Shown here: one piece after another, positions 42,784 to 50,721 of the stretch
Layout: each line of letters opens with the position of its first letter
Position numbering within the stretch: the first letter of the stretch is position 1
NCBI GenBank assembly: GCA_001898485.1
Contig: MKTY01000019.1
Location: 774,030 to 838,029 of the forward strand
Direction: 5' to 3'
Source of the DNA: Sphingobacteriales bacterium 46-32
GTDB taxonomy: Bacteria; Bacteroidota; Bacteroidia; Chitinophagales; Chitinophagaceae
DNA length: 64,000 nt
The notes under the pieces: model-generated
The model's database searches: none
The model's input: the letters and a program-made list of their open reading frames with translations, nothing else
What the model was told of the DNA's origin: nothing
Program-made: the position numbers and the translations under genes

Positions 42784-43137
42784 ATGAAACGTTTTCTCAT
42801 TCTTCTTCCACTGGCAGCAGCCGGTATTCTTTTATCTCAATGTGGTACATCCGGCAAGGCAAAAGGAACTAAAGCGCCTGCATTATCAACTTATGAGTCA
42901 AATGTACAGACCGTAATCATGGCCAATTGCAGCCCCTGTCATATCCCGGCTAAAGGAGGCAATAAAAAACCTTATGACAATTTTGCGAATGTAAAATCAG
43001 ATATTGATGAAATCCTCCGTCGTATTCAGCTCACACCCGGCACCCGTGGATTTATGCCCATGCGCGGACAGAAACTGAGCGACAGCACAATCGCTGTTTT
43101 CAAAAAATGGAAAGAAGACGGGCTGGCGGAGAAATAG
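42784..43137 (+). CDS. c-type cytochrome lipoprotein
   Basis: 117 residues. Lipoprotein signal with LLSQC (Cys20), short linker, and a single heme-binding CSPCH motif (C49, C52, H53). A Met in GFMPMRG is the likely second heme ligand. The small haem domain has the EILRRIQL and FKKWKEDGL helices of cytochrome-c-like modules in this phylum. Membrane-anchored electron carrier; the partner oxidase is not in view. Followed by element copy 2. Confidence 0.9.
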   Translation: MKRFLILLPLAAAGILLSQCGTSGKAKGTKAPALSTYESNVQTVIMANCSPCHIPAKGGNKKPYDNFANVKSDIDEILRRIQLTPGTRGFMPMRGQKLSDSTIAVFKKWKEDGLAEK

Positions 43138-43144
43138 ATTGTTC

Positions 43145-43272
43145 AATGTGCTGATGTGCTGATGCCGTACAGAATGTGAGCTCGAAGAATCATTAAATAA
43201 TTGAACCGCCATAAAGAGGTCGGCTTAGATTAACCGAAACACTTCGAACAACCATTAGCACATCAGCACATT
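43145..43272. repeat. Palindromic intergenic element, copy 2 (2+2 arm units)
   Basis: 128 bp. Perfect 16-bp terminal inverted arms (43145-43160 and 43257-43272), each of two 8-base units (AATGTGCT, GATGTGCT), around a 96-bp core. The core matches copy 1 at about 89 of 96 positions. Exactly two units are missing from both arms relative to copy 1, so the arm lengths changed together. Located between the cytochrome stop and the DUF4268 start. Confidence 0.85.
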
Positions 43273-43292
43273 AGCATATTAATTCATTATTC

Positions 43293-43748
43293 TTGTATTC
43301 CCGTCACGAAATATCTCAACTACGCAGTCAGTTCTGGACAACATTCGGTCAGTATATGCGGCCGGTGCCCGGAGCAGGAGGAGAGGAGGTAAACTGGATC
43401 AATTATAAGACAGGCATCCGTCACTTGTATTTCCGGATGGATGCGGGACGTGAAGGAGTACATATCGGTATAGAACTGCATCAAAGCGATGAAGAGCAGC
43501 GACTGCTTTATTATAACCGGTTACGTGCTACTGCAGATATCTTGTATGAACATGTACAGGAGCAATGGCATTGGCAATCCAGTGTGACCGAGAGTGAGGG
43601 GCGCGTTATATCCCGCATCGGCATCAGCAGAAACGATATTCATCTTTTTAATAAAGAGCACTGGCCGGCAATCATCAGCTGGCTCAAGCCCCGTATCATT
43701 GCTCTTGATGCTTATTGGTATGAAGTAAAGGAAATCATAGCATCTTAG
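43293..43748 (+). CDS. DUF4268 family protein
   Basis: 151 residues beginning with TTG, supported by the conserved family N-terminus (YSRHEISQLRSQFWTTFGQYM) that lies immediately after it. The pattern INYKTGIRHLYFRMDAG and the WSSSVTES-like tail fit DUF4268 proteins, a small soluble family found near nuclease-like domains and often alone in Bacteroidota. Activity unknown. The gene starts 20 bases after palindromic element copy 2 and ends 4 bases inside the convergent sugar kinase gene. Confidence 0.85.
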   Translation: MYSRHEISQLRSQFWTTFGQYMRPVPGAGGEEVNWINYKTGIRHLYFRMDAGREGVHIGIELHQSDEEQRLLYYNRLRATADILYEHVQEQWHWQSSVTESEGRVISRIGISRNDIHLFNKEHWPAIISWLKPRIIALDAYWYEVKEIIAS

Positions 43749-44686
43749 GTGACCGCCATCACTTTTGTTTCTTTATACAGGCGTTCCGCATCTTTTAGTG
43801 TACAGAGTAGTGTGCCGGGGCGCAGGGTGGCAGCAGTGCCGCAGGCCACTCCAAAGCGTGCCGCTTCCTGCAGCGTGTATTTTTGCGTTAGTCCCCATAC
43901 CACACCGGCAACCAGGCTATCGCCCGCGCCTACCGTACTTATCCGCTCTACCTCTGGCGGGGTGATCTGTATTGTTTCGGTCAATGTTACCAGCATGGCT
44001 CCGGCTGCTCCCATCGAGATCAATAATACTTCGCAGAGTCCATCGGTCAGCAACTGGCGGGCTATTGTCTCCACCTCATTGTTTGCAATCCATTGCAGTC
44101 CGGCCAGCTGGCTCAGCTCGCCCAGGTTAGGCTTGAGGAGGAATGCGCCTTCGCCCCTCAGCTGTTTTAAAGCCGGTCCGCCACTATCAACTACCAGCCG
44201 CGCTTTCTTTTGCCGGGCAATACGGGCAATGCGAACCAATATGTCTTCCGGCGCGCCATCGGGCATGCTGCCACTGATCACCATGTAATCCGGCGCATCC
44301 AGTTGCTGAAGCTGCTGCAGCAGGTCTTTCCATTCCTTTTCGGTAATATGCGGACCAGGCATGCCAAAACGGTATTGTTTGTTTTGGGCCAGGTCGGTGA
44401 CAATAAAGTTTTCCCTCGTATGTCCGCTGATAGAAATCACCAGCTGTGAAATTTTTTCTTTTTCCAGGAGTTCTTTAAAAAAAATCCCACTGTAACCACC
44501 AGCAAAGTATACTGCCAGGGCATCACCACCCAACTGATGAATGGCGCGGGCTACATTTACGCCGCCCCCTCCGGGCTGAAATACAGGTTGACTGCACCGC
44601 AATTTTTTTTCCGGCAACAGGGCTGCTATCGTACTGCTCTTGTCAATAGCAGGATTGAGTGTGATGGTAATGACAGACGGTTTCAT
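43745..44686 (-). CDS. PfkB-family hexose kinase (1-phosphofructokinase type)
   Basis: 313 residues. N-terminal ITLNPAIDKS and GGGGVNVARAIHQLGG (substrate lid), and the C-terminal ATP-site motif TVGAGDSLVAGV whose Asp is the catalytic base. This matches the 1-phosphofructokinase/6-phosphofructokinase-2/tagatose-6-phosphate kinase branch. The exact sugar phosphate cannot be told. Monocistronic, converging with the DUF4268 gene by a 4-base overlap. Confidence 0.9.
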   Translation of the reverse strand: MKPSVITITLNPAIDKSSTIAALLPEKKLRCSQPVFQPGGGGVNVARAIHQLGGDALAVYFAGGYSGIFFKELLEKEKISQLVISISGHTRENFIVTDLAQNKQYRFGMPGPHITEKEWKDLLQQLQQLDAPDYMVISGSMPDGAPEDILVRIARIARQKKARLVVDSGGPALKQLRGEGAFLLKPNLGELSQLAGLQWIANNEVETIARQLLTDGLCEVLLISMGAAGAMLVTLTETIQITPPEVERISTVGAGDSLVAGVVWGLTQKYTLQEAARFGVACGTAATLRPGTLLCTLKDAERLYKETKVMAVT

Positions 44687-44805
44687 ACTGCTACATTAAT
44701 GAAAATGAAAAATTCCGGATATGACAGGAGTTAGCCTGTTTGTTGAGCCAGGTCAGGATACAGGGACTGCTTAATGCCGAATTTTAGGATATTAAAGCAA
44801 TAACT

Positions 44806-45219
44806 ATGCGAACTGTTCAGGAGATCCTCGGTGCAAAACCAGCCATTTACGACAGCATTAGCCCCGATACTACAGTAATTGATGCACTTACCATGCTCAA
44901 TTCGCTCAACCGGAGCTATGTAGTGGTAAAAGAAAGTGATGCCTACAAAGGTATTTTCTGTGAAAAAGATTATACCCGCAATGTGATCCTGCGGGGACGA
45001 TCCAGCCGCAATACAACAGTGCGCGAGGTGATGACAGTCGATCTTCCCACCGTGAGTCCCGATGATACAGTGCCGCATTGTGTTGAAAAACTTATGCTGC
45101 ATAAATGCCGTTACCTGCTGGTATTTGATGAAGGAGATTTTAAAGGCGTTATTACTATGCAGGATCTGCTGAGAGAGGCGCTACGTAGCAGGGTGCTGAG
45201 TCCGGAGTCGGTATATTAA
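44806..45219 (+). CDS. Two-CBS-domain protein
   Basis: 137 residues containing just a tandem pair of CBS domains (about 10-65 and 73-130; TVIDALTMLNSLNRSYVVV and PHCVEKLMLHKCRYLLVF). Such proteins bind adenosyl nucleotides and act as energy sensors or redox modulators. No effector domain is fused. The stop is followed 9 bases later by palindromic element 3. Confidence 0.9.
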   Translation: MRTVQEILGAKPAIYDSISPDTTVIDALTMLNSLNRSYVVVKESDAYKGIFCEKDYTRNVILRGRSSRNTTVREVMTVDLPTVSPDDTVPHCVEKLMLHKCRYLLVFDEGDFKGVITMQDLLREALRSRVLSPESVY

Positions 45220-45227
45220 TCGGAGGA

Positions 45228-45321
45228 GTATAAGGAGTTTAAAAAGTATAAAGGGTTTAAAGGGTGTTCGAGATACTCCTTAGCCCCTTTAAACTTTTTT
45301 AACTCTTTATACCCTTTATAC
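45228..45321. repeat. Palindromic element 3, same design with different arm units
   Basis: 94 bp. A 37-bp left arm (45228-45264) of four 9-base units close to GTTTAAAGG faces an imperfect 38-bp right arm (45284-45321) of the same unit type in reverse. A short core of about 19 bases lies between them. It resembles copies 1 and 2 in design (four units per arm). Its core shares the 9-mer CGAGATACT with copy 1, which may be chance. No coding frame. Confidence 0.7.
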
Positions 45322-45363
45322 GAATAAAGTATTTTGAAAGCGGAACCTTTTAAAAAAGAAAAA

Positions 45364-45393
45364 GGGCCAGGATAGACATCCAGCCCCGTTTTT
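45364..45393 (+). terminator. Probable intrinsic terminator upstream of the his promoter
   Basis: Stem GGGC..GGAT / ATCC..GCCC with a small internal mismatch and an AGAC loop, followed by GTTTTT. It likely ends transcription from the CBS gene before the his promoter. Confidence 0.65.
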
Positions 45394-45500
45394 AAAATCC
45401 AATATCCTATGAAAAACCGATACAATGATAAGGCGGTTTTTTCAACTATGCAATACCACGTAGGGGGTATTTTATCCCCATTTTTAAGCTGAAGAAAAAT

Positions 45501-45530
45501 TTTGCCGATCCAAAAACCTTTATATTTTTG
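45501..45530 (+). promoter_or_regulatory. Predicted promoter of the histidine operon
   Basis: TTTG (45501-45504), 18-base spacer, TATTTTTG (45523-45530), fitting TTTG-N18/19-TAnnTTTG. The predicted start of transcription is about 10-13 bases before the leader-peptide ATG at 45549. Confidence 0.65.
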
Positions 45531-45548
45531 CATCTCAAACAGTTAACA

Positions 45549-45620
45549 ATGCAGTTATACATTCATATTCACCATCATCATCTTGCTCTGTCAGGGGTAG
45601 GCAGTGATGGTATTATGTAA
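45549..45620 (+). CDS. His leader peptide (attenuator) of the histidine operon
   Basis: A 23-codon frame, ATG at 45549 and TAA at 45618. Codons 45564-45581 read HIHHHH: five His in six codons. It is followed by an intrinsic terminator and hisG. This is the arrangement of the enterobacterial hisL leader. The peptide has no other notable feature and no Shine-Dalgarno site; the predicted 5' UTR is only about 12 bases. Too short to be seen as a conventional gene. Confidence 0.9.
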   Translation: MQLYIHIHHHHLALSGVGSDGIM

Positions 45621-45671
45621 TGTTTAAACATAATTAACCTGAATAGGGCTTACCACGATGGTAAGCCCTAT
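45588..45671 (+). promoter_or_regulatory. His operon attenuator: segments 1, 2, 3, 4
   Basis: Mutually exclusive pairings: segment 1 CTGTC (45588-45592) with GGCAG (45600-45604); segment 2 GGTAGGC (45596-45602) with segment 3 GCTTACC (45648-45654; one G-U pair), the antiterminator; and segment 3 with segment 4 GGTAAGC (45660-45666) in the terminator. Segment 1 lies 7-11 bases after the last His codon, under a ribosome stalled there. Stalling would therefore free segment 2, form 2:3 and allow transcription. When His-tRNA is plentiful the ribosome reaches the stop, 2 is occupied and 3:4 terminates. Confidence 0.8.
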
Positions 45672-45677
45672 TTTTTT
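45642..45677 (+). terminator. Attenuator terminator before hisG
   Basis: Thirteen-base-pair stem AATAGGGCTTACC / GGTAAGCCCTATT with an ACGAT loop, running into a seven-base T-run. It carries attenuator segments 3 and 4 and therefore acts conditionally. Confidence 0.92.
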
Positions 45678-45714
45678 ATACCCGCTTAGGGGTAAATCAC
45701 TAAAGGAGAAACTG

Positions 45715-46566
45715 ATGAAACTTAAGATCGCGATCCAGAAATCAGGCAGACTGCACGAAGATTCCATGCGGCTGCTGAAAGAGTGTGGTATCGACATTTC
45801 TAACGGCGGCAATAAACTGAAGTCGGCCGCTGCCAATTTTCCACTCGAAGTTTACTTTTTGCGGGACGATGATATTCCTCAATATGTGGAGGATGCCGTA
45901 GCCGATGTGGGTATTGTGGGCGAAAACGTGGTGTTTGAAAAAAAGAAAGCCGTAGATGTGATGGAAGCGCTGGGCTTTGGAAAATGCCGGCTTTCGCTGG
46001 CCGTTGACCGCAACCAGGCATATACACGCGAATGGCTCAATGGTAAGCGTATTGCCACCAGCTATCCCGGTATACTGCAAACTTTCCTGGATCAGCATGG
46101 TATTAAAGCCGAGATACATGAGATCAGCGGTAGCGTGGAAATAGCACCGGGCATTGGGCTTGCAGAGGCGATCTGCGACCTGGTAAGCAGTGGCTCCACA
46201 TTATTGACCAATGGGCTGCGTGAAGTTGAAACCATATTGCAGTCGCAGGCCGTACTCATACGCCATCAGCAACTGGAAGCTCCCAAACAGGCCCTGCTCG
46301 ATCGCCTGCTCTTTCGTATACGGGCCGTTAAGAAAGCCGGCAATAATAAATATATCCTGCTCAATGCGCCCAATGAAAAACTGCAGGAGATCATCGCTCT
46401 TTTGCCAGGCATGAAAAGCCCGACCGTACTGCCGCTCGCTACCGGCGGCTGGAGCAGTGTACACAGTGTACTCGATGAAAATGATTTCTGGGATATCATT
46501 GAGCAACTGAAAGCGGCCGGTGCACAGGGTATACTGGTAGTACCGATCGAAAAAATGATTGTTTGA
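45715..46566 (+). CDS. hisG: ATP phosphoribosyltransferase (long form)
   Basis: First and rate-limiting step of histidine synthesis: ATP plus PRPP. 283 residues, so the long form with a C-terminal regulatory domain (about 210-283) that senses histidine; no HisZ is needed. KLKIAIQKSGRL at the start, DVGIVGENVV, and the PRPP loop DLVSSGSTLLTNGL are visible. The ATG at 45715 is preceded by AAAGGAGAA, a rare good Shine-Dalgarno site here. An upstream in-frame start at 45658 lies in the terminator hairpin and is discarded. Confidence 0.97.
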   Translation: MKLKIAIQKSGRLHEDSMRLLKECGIDISNGGNKLKSAAANFPLEVYFLRDDDIPQYVEDAVADVGIVGENVVFEKKKAVDVMEALGFGKCRLSLAVDRNQAYTREWLNGKRIATSYPGILQTFLDQHGIKAEIHEISGSVEIAPGIGLAEAICDLVSSGSTLLTNGLREVETILQSQAVLIRHQQLEAPKQALLDRLLFRIRAVKKAGNNKYILLNAPNEKLQEIIALLPGMKSPTVLPLATGGWSSVHSVLDENDFWDIIEQLKAAGAQGILVVPIEKMIV

Positions 46567-46602
46567 TCACTTTTATTTAAGTTTTGTTTTAATCAGGCAT
46601 AC

Positions 46603-47877
46603 ATGAATATAATTCTTCAACCTGCGAGAGATACCTGGGGGCAGCTGTTGCAAAGACCGGTCACAGATCCCTCATTGCTTACAAAGCAGGTAAGGAAAGT
46701 ACTCGATAAAGTAAAAAAACAGGGTGATAAAGCTTTGCGCGGTTTCACCCGCCAGTTTGATGGTGTGAGCCTGCGGCAACTGGCTGTTACGGATAAGGAA
46801 ATGAAGGCCGGCATCGGTCAGGTATCTGAAGAACTGGCCAGTGCTATCAGGCAGGCAAAGGAAAATATTACCCGTTTTCACCAGGCCCAGTTGACGGCAC
46901 CACTCGAGCTCGAAACCATGCCAGGAGTCAAATGCTGGCGACGTTCGGTAGCGATAGAAAAAGCAGGACTGTATGTACCGGGCGGCACAGCTCCTTTATT
47001 TTCCACCGTACTGATGCTGGGTATACCCGCATCGCTGGCCGGTTGCAGGGAAATCATACTCTGTACGCCCCCGCAAAAGGATGGTACCGTACATCCGGCA
47101 GTGTTATTCGCAGCACAGGAAGCCGGTATCACCCGCATCTTTAAGATTGGCGGTGCACAGGCTATCGCAGCCATGGCATATGGCACCGAAACGGTGCCTG
47201 CCGTATACAAAATATTTGGTCCCGGCAATCAGTATGTAACCTGCGCCAAGCAGCTGGTGCAGCAGGACGGACTGGCTATTGATATGCCGGCAGGACCCAG
47301 TGAGGTATGTGTGCTGGCCGATGAGACCGCCAATCCCGAATTTATTGCAGCCGATCTGCTCTCGCAGGCTGAGCATGGGGCCGATAGCCAGGTATTGCTG
47401 GTGACTACATCGGCTGTACTTGCGGAAGCTGTGCAGCAGGAGATAAAGAATCAGGTAGAAAAACTACCCCGCCGTGAGCTGGCCGTACAGGCGCTCAGCA
47501 ATAGCAAGGCCGTGGTGACAGAAGATATGGTAACGGCCATGGAAATGGTCAATGAATATGCAGCCGAACACCTGATTCTGCATTGTATGCACGATGAGCT
47601 GCTGGCAGAAGGCGTAATCAATGCCGGCTCTGTATTCCTGGGAGCCTATTCGCCCGAAAGTGTGGGCGATTATGCCAGCGGTACCAATCATACGCTGCCT
47701 ACGAATGGCTATGCACGTGCCTATAGTGGCGTAAGTATAGATAGCTTTGTAAAAAAAATTACGTATCAAAAACTAACTCCTGACGGATTAAAAGCCATAG
47801 CGCCGGCAGTCACCTGCATGGCCGGGGCAGAAGGGCTACAGGCTCACGCCCGGGCAGTAACCATCCGTTTACAATAA
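46603..47877 (+). CDS. hisD: Histidinol dehydrogenase
   Basis: Last two steps, histidinol to histidine with NAD. 424 residues. GLYVPGGTAPLFSTVLM, FKIGGAQAIAAMAYGTETVPAV, FGPGNQYVT, MPAGPSEVCVLAD and AEHGADSQVLLVT are the classical blocks; the Zn-binding His and Gln side chains are in EHLILHC and SQAEHG. Second gene of the his operon, 36 bases after hisG. Confidence 0.97.
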   Translation: MNIILQPARDTWGQLLQRPVTDPSLLTKQVRKVLDKVKKQGDKALRGFTRQFDGVSLRQLAVTDKEMKAGIGQVSEELASAIRQAKENITRFHQAQLTAPLELETMPGVKCWRRSVAIEKAGLYVPGGTAPLFSTVLMLGIPASLAGCREIILCTPPQKDGTVHPAVLFAAQEAGITRIFKIGGAQAIAAMAYGTETVPAVYKIFGPGNQYVTCAKQLVQQDGLAIDMPAGPSEVCVLADETANPEFIAADLLSQAEHGADSQVLLVTTSAVLAEAVQQEIKNQVEKLPRRELAVQALSNSKAVVTEDMVTAMEMVNEYAAEHLILHCMHDELLAEGVINAGSVFLGAYSPESVGDYASGTNHTLPTNGYARAYSGVSIDSFVKKITYQKLTPDGLKAIAPAVTCMAGAEGLQAHARAVTIRLQ

Positions 47878-47891
47878 TAATCAACAGTCGT

Positions 47892-48956
47892 ATGTCATTT
47901 AATCTCGATGCACTGGTAAGGGAAAATATAAAAAGAGTCAAACCATACTCTTCGGCGCGTGATGAATTCAGCGGAGAAGCACGCGTTTTTCTGGATGCGA
48001 ATGAAAACAGCCTCGGTTCCCCGCTGGTAAAGTGGTATAACCGTTACCCCGATCCTTATCAGAAAGCGATAAAAGAAAAGATCAGCGCTATCAAACAGGT
48101 GTCGCCTGCTCAGATATTTCTTGGCAATGGCAGCGATGAATGTATTGATCTGTTGTATCGTTGTTTTTGTGAGCCGGGAAGCAGCAAGGCCATGATCTGC
48201 CCGCCTACCTATGGTATGTATGAAGTAAGCGCGGGCATCAATGATGTAGAGCTGATCAGCGTACCGCTGCTGCCGGATTTTCAACTCAACCTGCCGGCCA
48301 TGCTCGACCAGTTGGATGAGCAGACCAGGATTATATGGATATGTTCGCCCAATAACCCTACCGGCAATTCCATTGCCTTTAATGATATTGAAATTCTGCT
48401 CAACAACTTCAACGGCCTGGTGGTGGTCGATGAGGCCTATATCAATTTTGCGCGGCAGCGTTCACTGCTTACGCAACTCAGCGAATATCCCAACCTGGTT
48501 GTTATGCAGACATTCAGCAAAGCCTGGGGATTGGCTGGTTTACGTCTGGGTATGGCATTTGCGTCGGAAGCCATCATTGCATTGCTCAACAAGATCAAGC
48601 CTCCTTATAATATCAATCAGGCTACCCAGGAACTGGCCCTGAAAGCGCTGGAAGAAGTAGGACAGGTAAATGATATGATTCGTGAGATTGTGGAAATGCG
48701 GGAAGCACTTTCCACCGTACTCGCTCAAAGTCCTTTTGTGCTGAAAGTATATCCCAGCGATGCTAATTTTTTACTCGTAAAAGTAAAAGATGCTGCCGGC
48801 GTGTACACATTTCTGCTCGACAAAGGTATTGTGGTAAGAGATCGCAGCCGCGTGATCTTATGTGAAGGCTGTCTGCGTATTACTATTGGTACGGAGGAAG
48901 AGAATACCGAACTCGTAGATGCATTGATCGAATACTGGAACAAGATCCGCTCGTGA
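47892..48956 (+). CDS. hisC: Histidinol-phosphate aminotransferase
   Basis: Transfers the amino group from glutamate to imidazole-acetol phosphate. 354-residue PLP enzyme: the cofactor Lys lies in TFSKAWGLAGLRLG, and the NPTGN loop and YPDPYQKAIKEKI opening are typical. Third gene of the his operon, 14 bases after hisD. Confidence 0.95.
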   Translation: MSFNLDALVRENIKRVKPYSSARDEFSGEARVFLDANENSLGSPLVKWYNRYPDPYQKAIKEKISAIKQVSPAQIFLGNGSDECIDLLYRCFCEPGSSKAMICPPTYGMYEVSAGINDVELISVPLLPDFQLNLPAMLDQLDEQTRIIWICSPNNPTGNSIAFNDIEILLNNFNGLVVVDEAYINFARQRSLLTQLSEYPNLVVMQTFSKAWGLAGLRLGMAFASEAIIALLNKIKPPYNINQATQELALKALEEVGQVNDMIREIVEMREALSTVLAQSPFVLKVYPSDANFLLVKVKDAAGVYTFLLDKGIVVRDRSRVILCEGCLRITIGTEEENTELVDALIEYWNKIRS

Positions 48957-48988
48957 ATGGATGTATATTAAACTATAAAACTGGTTCA

Positions 48989-50122
48989 ATGGCAAAACGT
49001 ATTTTATTTCTTGATCGTGATGGTGTGATCTTAAAAGAATATCCGCCCGATTATCAGCTCGATGCCCTGCATAAGATCAGCTTTATGCCCGGGGTGATCA
49101 GCGCACTGGGCCGCATTGGCAAATCACTTGGTTTTTATAAGGTGCTTATCAGCAACCAGGATGGCCTGGGTACCGATCAGTTTCCGGAATCTACCTTCTG
49201 GCCTTATCAGGAGCTGATGACCGATACATTGAGCGGAGAGGGATTTGTGTTTGACGAAGTGCATATCGATAAAACATATGAACACGAAAATAAGCCGACA
49301 CGTAAACCCGGTACCGGTCTGCTCACTCACCTCATGAATAACCCCGAATATGATCTGGCCGGTTCATATATGGTTGGTGACCGGTGGACAGACATGCAGC
49401 TGGCGCGTAACCTGGGCGTGAAGGGGATTCTTATCAAATCGCCTTATCTGCCACTTACGTCTGAGCAGGAAAAGGAATATGCTGATGTAATAGCACTGGC
49501 TACAGATGACTGGCAGGAGATAGCGGCTTTTCTGCAGCAGGAAGTTCGCGAAGTCGTTCACGCGCGTTATACCAATGAAACCAAAATCGATATTACATTG
49601 AATGTAGATGGCCAGGGGCGTTCAGACATTCATACCGGAATTGGTTTTTTTGATCACATGCTCGATCAGCTGGCGCGTCATGGCAAGCTGGATCTGCAAC
49701 TGCGGGCGCAGGGCGATCTTCATATCGACGAACATCATACGATCGAAGATACCGGCATTGCGCTTGGTGAGGCATTTGCCCGGGCACTGGCCGATAAAAC
49801 CGGCATGGAACGATACGGTTTTGCATTGCCTATGGACGAAGCTGCTGCAAAAGTGCTGATCGACTTTGGCGGCCGCCCATGGCTCGTATGGCAGGCCAGC
49901 TTCAGCCGCGAGAAGATCGGCGATATGCCTACCGAAATGTTTTTCCATTTCTTCAAATCGTTCAGCGATGCGGCCCGGTGCAATCTGTATATAGAATGCA
50001 GCGGAGAAAATGAGCACCATAAAATTGAAGCTATTTTCAAAGCTTTTGCCAAAGCCATCCGTATGGCGGTGCGTAAAGATCCGTTCAGCAATTATCTGCC
50101 CAGCACAAAGGGGGTGTTGTAA
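48989..50122 (+). CDS. hisB: Bifunctional histidinol-phosphatase / imidazoleglycerol-phosphate dehydratase
   Basis: 377 residues from the ATG at 48989. The N-terminal HAD-type phosphatase (about 1-165; FLDRDGVIL with the nucleophile Asp, and ISNQDGLGTDQFP) dephosphorylates histidinol phosphate. The C-terminal dehydratase (about 185-377; HTGIGFFDHMLDQLARHG, HHTIEDTGIALGEA, FFHFFKSFSDAARCNLYIE) acts earlier in the path. The fused form is known from enterobacteria and also from this phylum. An in-frame start at 48953 is less likely. Confidence 0.96.
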   Translation: MAKRILFLDRDGVILKEYPPDYQLDALHKISFMPGVISALGRIGKSLGFYKVLISNQDGLGTDQFPESTFWPYQELMTDTLSGEGFVFDEVHIDKTYEHENKPTRKPGTGLLTHLMNNPEYDLAGSYMVGDRWTDMQLARNLGVKGILIKSPYLPLTSEQEKEYADVIALATDDWQEIAAFLQQEVREVVHARYTNETKIDITLNVDGQGRSDIHTGIGFFDHMLDQLARHGKLDLQLRAQGDLHIDEHHTIEDTGIALGEAFARALADKTGMERYGFALPMDEAAAKVLIDFGGRPWLVWQASFSREKIGDMPTEMFFHFFKSFSDAARCNLYIECSGENEHHKIEAIFKAFAKAIRMAVRKDPFSNYLPSTKGVL

Positions 50123-50142
50123 ATGACAATGTGTTTTTAAAT

Positions 50143-50721
50143 ATGGATATAGCGATTATTAAATACAATGCAGGCAATATTCAGTCGGTGCTGTATGCGC
50201 TGGAGCGTATAGGAGCCACTGCACAGGTTACGGATGATGCAGAACTGATCCGTTCGGCAGACCGTGTTATTTTTCCCGGGGTGGGCGAGGCCGCTTCGGC
50301 CATGCAATACCTGAAAGAACGCAAGCTCGACCTGCTGATAAGAGAACTGAAACAACCGGTACTCGGTATTTGCCTGGGTATGCAGTTGCTTTGCCGGCAT
50401 AGTGAGGAGGGAGATACTGCCTGCCTGGGGGTTTTTGATACAACAGTAAAGCGCTTTAATACCACGCTTAAAGTGCCGCAAATAGGCTGGAACAATGTGG
50501 AGGCACTCCGGGGACCATTATTTGAAGGTGTTGCGGAAAACAGTTATTTCTACTTTGTGCACAGCTATTATGCAGCGCTTTGCGCTGACACTATAGCAGA
50601 AACAACGTATGATATCCGGTTTAGCAGCGCACTGAGTCATGGCAATTTTTCCGGAGTACAGTTTCATGCAGAAAAAAGTGCTGCAGCGGGTGAGCAGCTG
50701 CTGAAAAATTTTATCCGGTGA
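50143..50721 (+). CDS. hisH: Imidazole glycerol phosphate synthase, glutaminase subunit
   Basis: Class I glutamine amidotransferase that feeds ammonia to HisF. 192 residues from the ATG at 50143. The triad is visible: Cys in LGICLGMQLL, His in QFHAEKS, and Glu close behind. NAGNIQSV and PGVGEA are conserved. The 3' end overlaps the start of the GNAT gene by four bases (GTGA), suggesting coupled translation. Confidence 0.95.
   Translation: MDIAIIKYNAGNIQSVLYALERIGATAQVTDDAELIRSADRVIFPGVGEAASAMQYLKERKLDLLIRELKQPVLGICLGMQLLCRHSEEGDTACLGVFDTTVKRFNTTLKVPQIGWNNVEALRGPLFEGVAENSYFYFVHSYYAALCADTIAETTYDIRFSSALSHGNFSGVQFHAEKSAAAGEQLLKNFIR

Noticed and set aside
45216..45533. 105-codon minus-strand frame over the region before the his operon
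   Set aside because: It is made almost entirely of the palindromic repeat, a terminator hairpin and a T-rich promoter region, and has no protein character.
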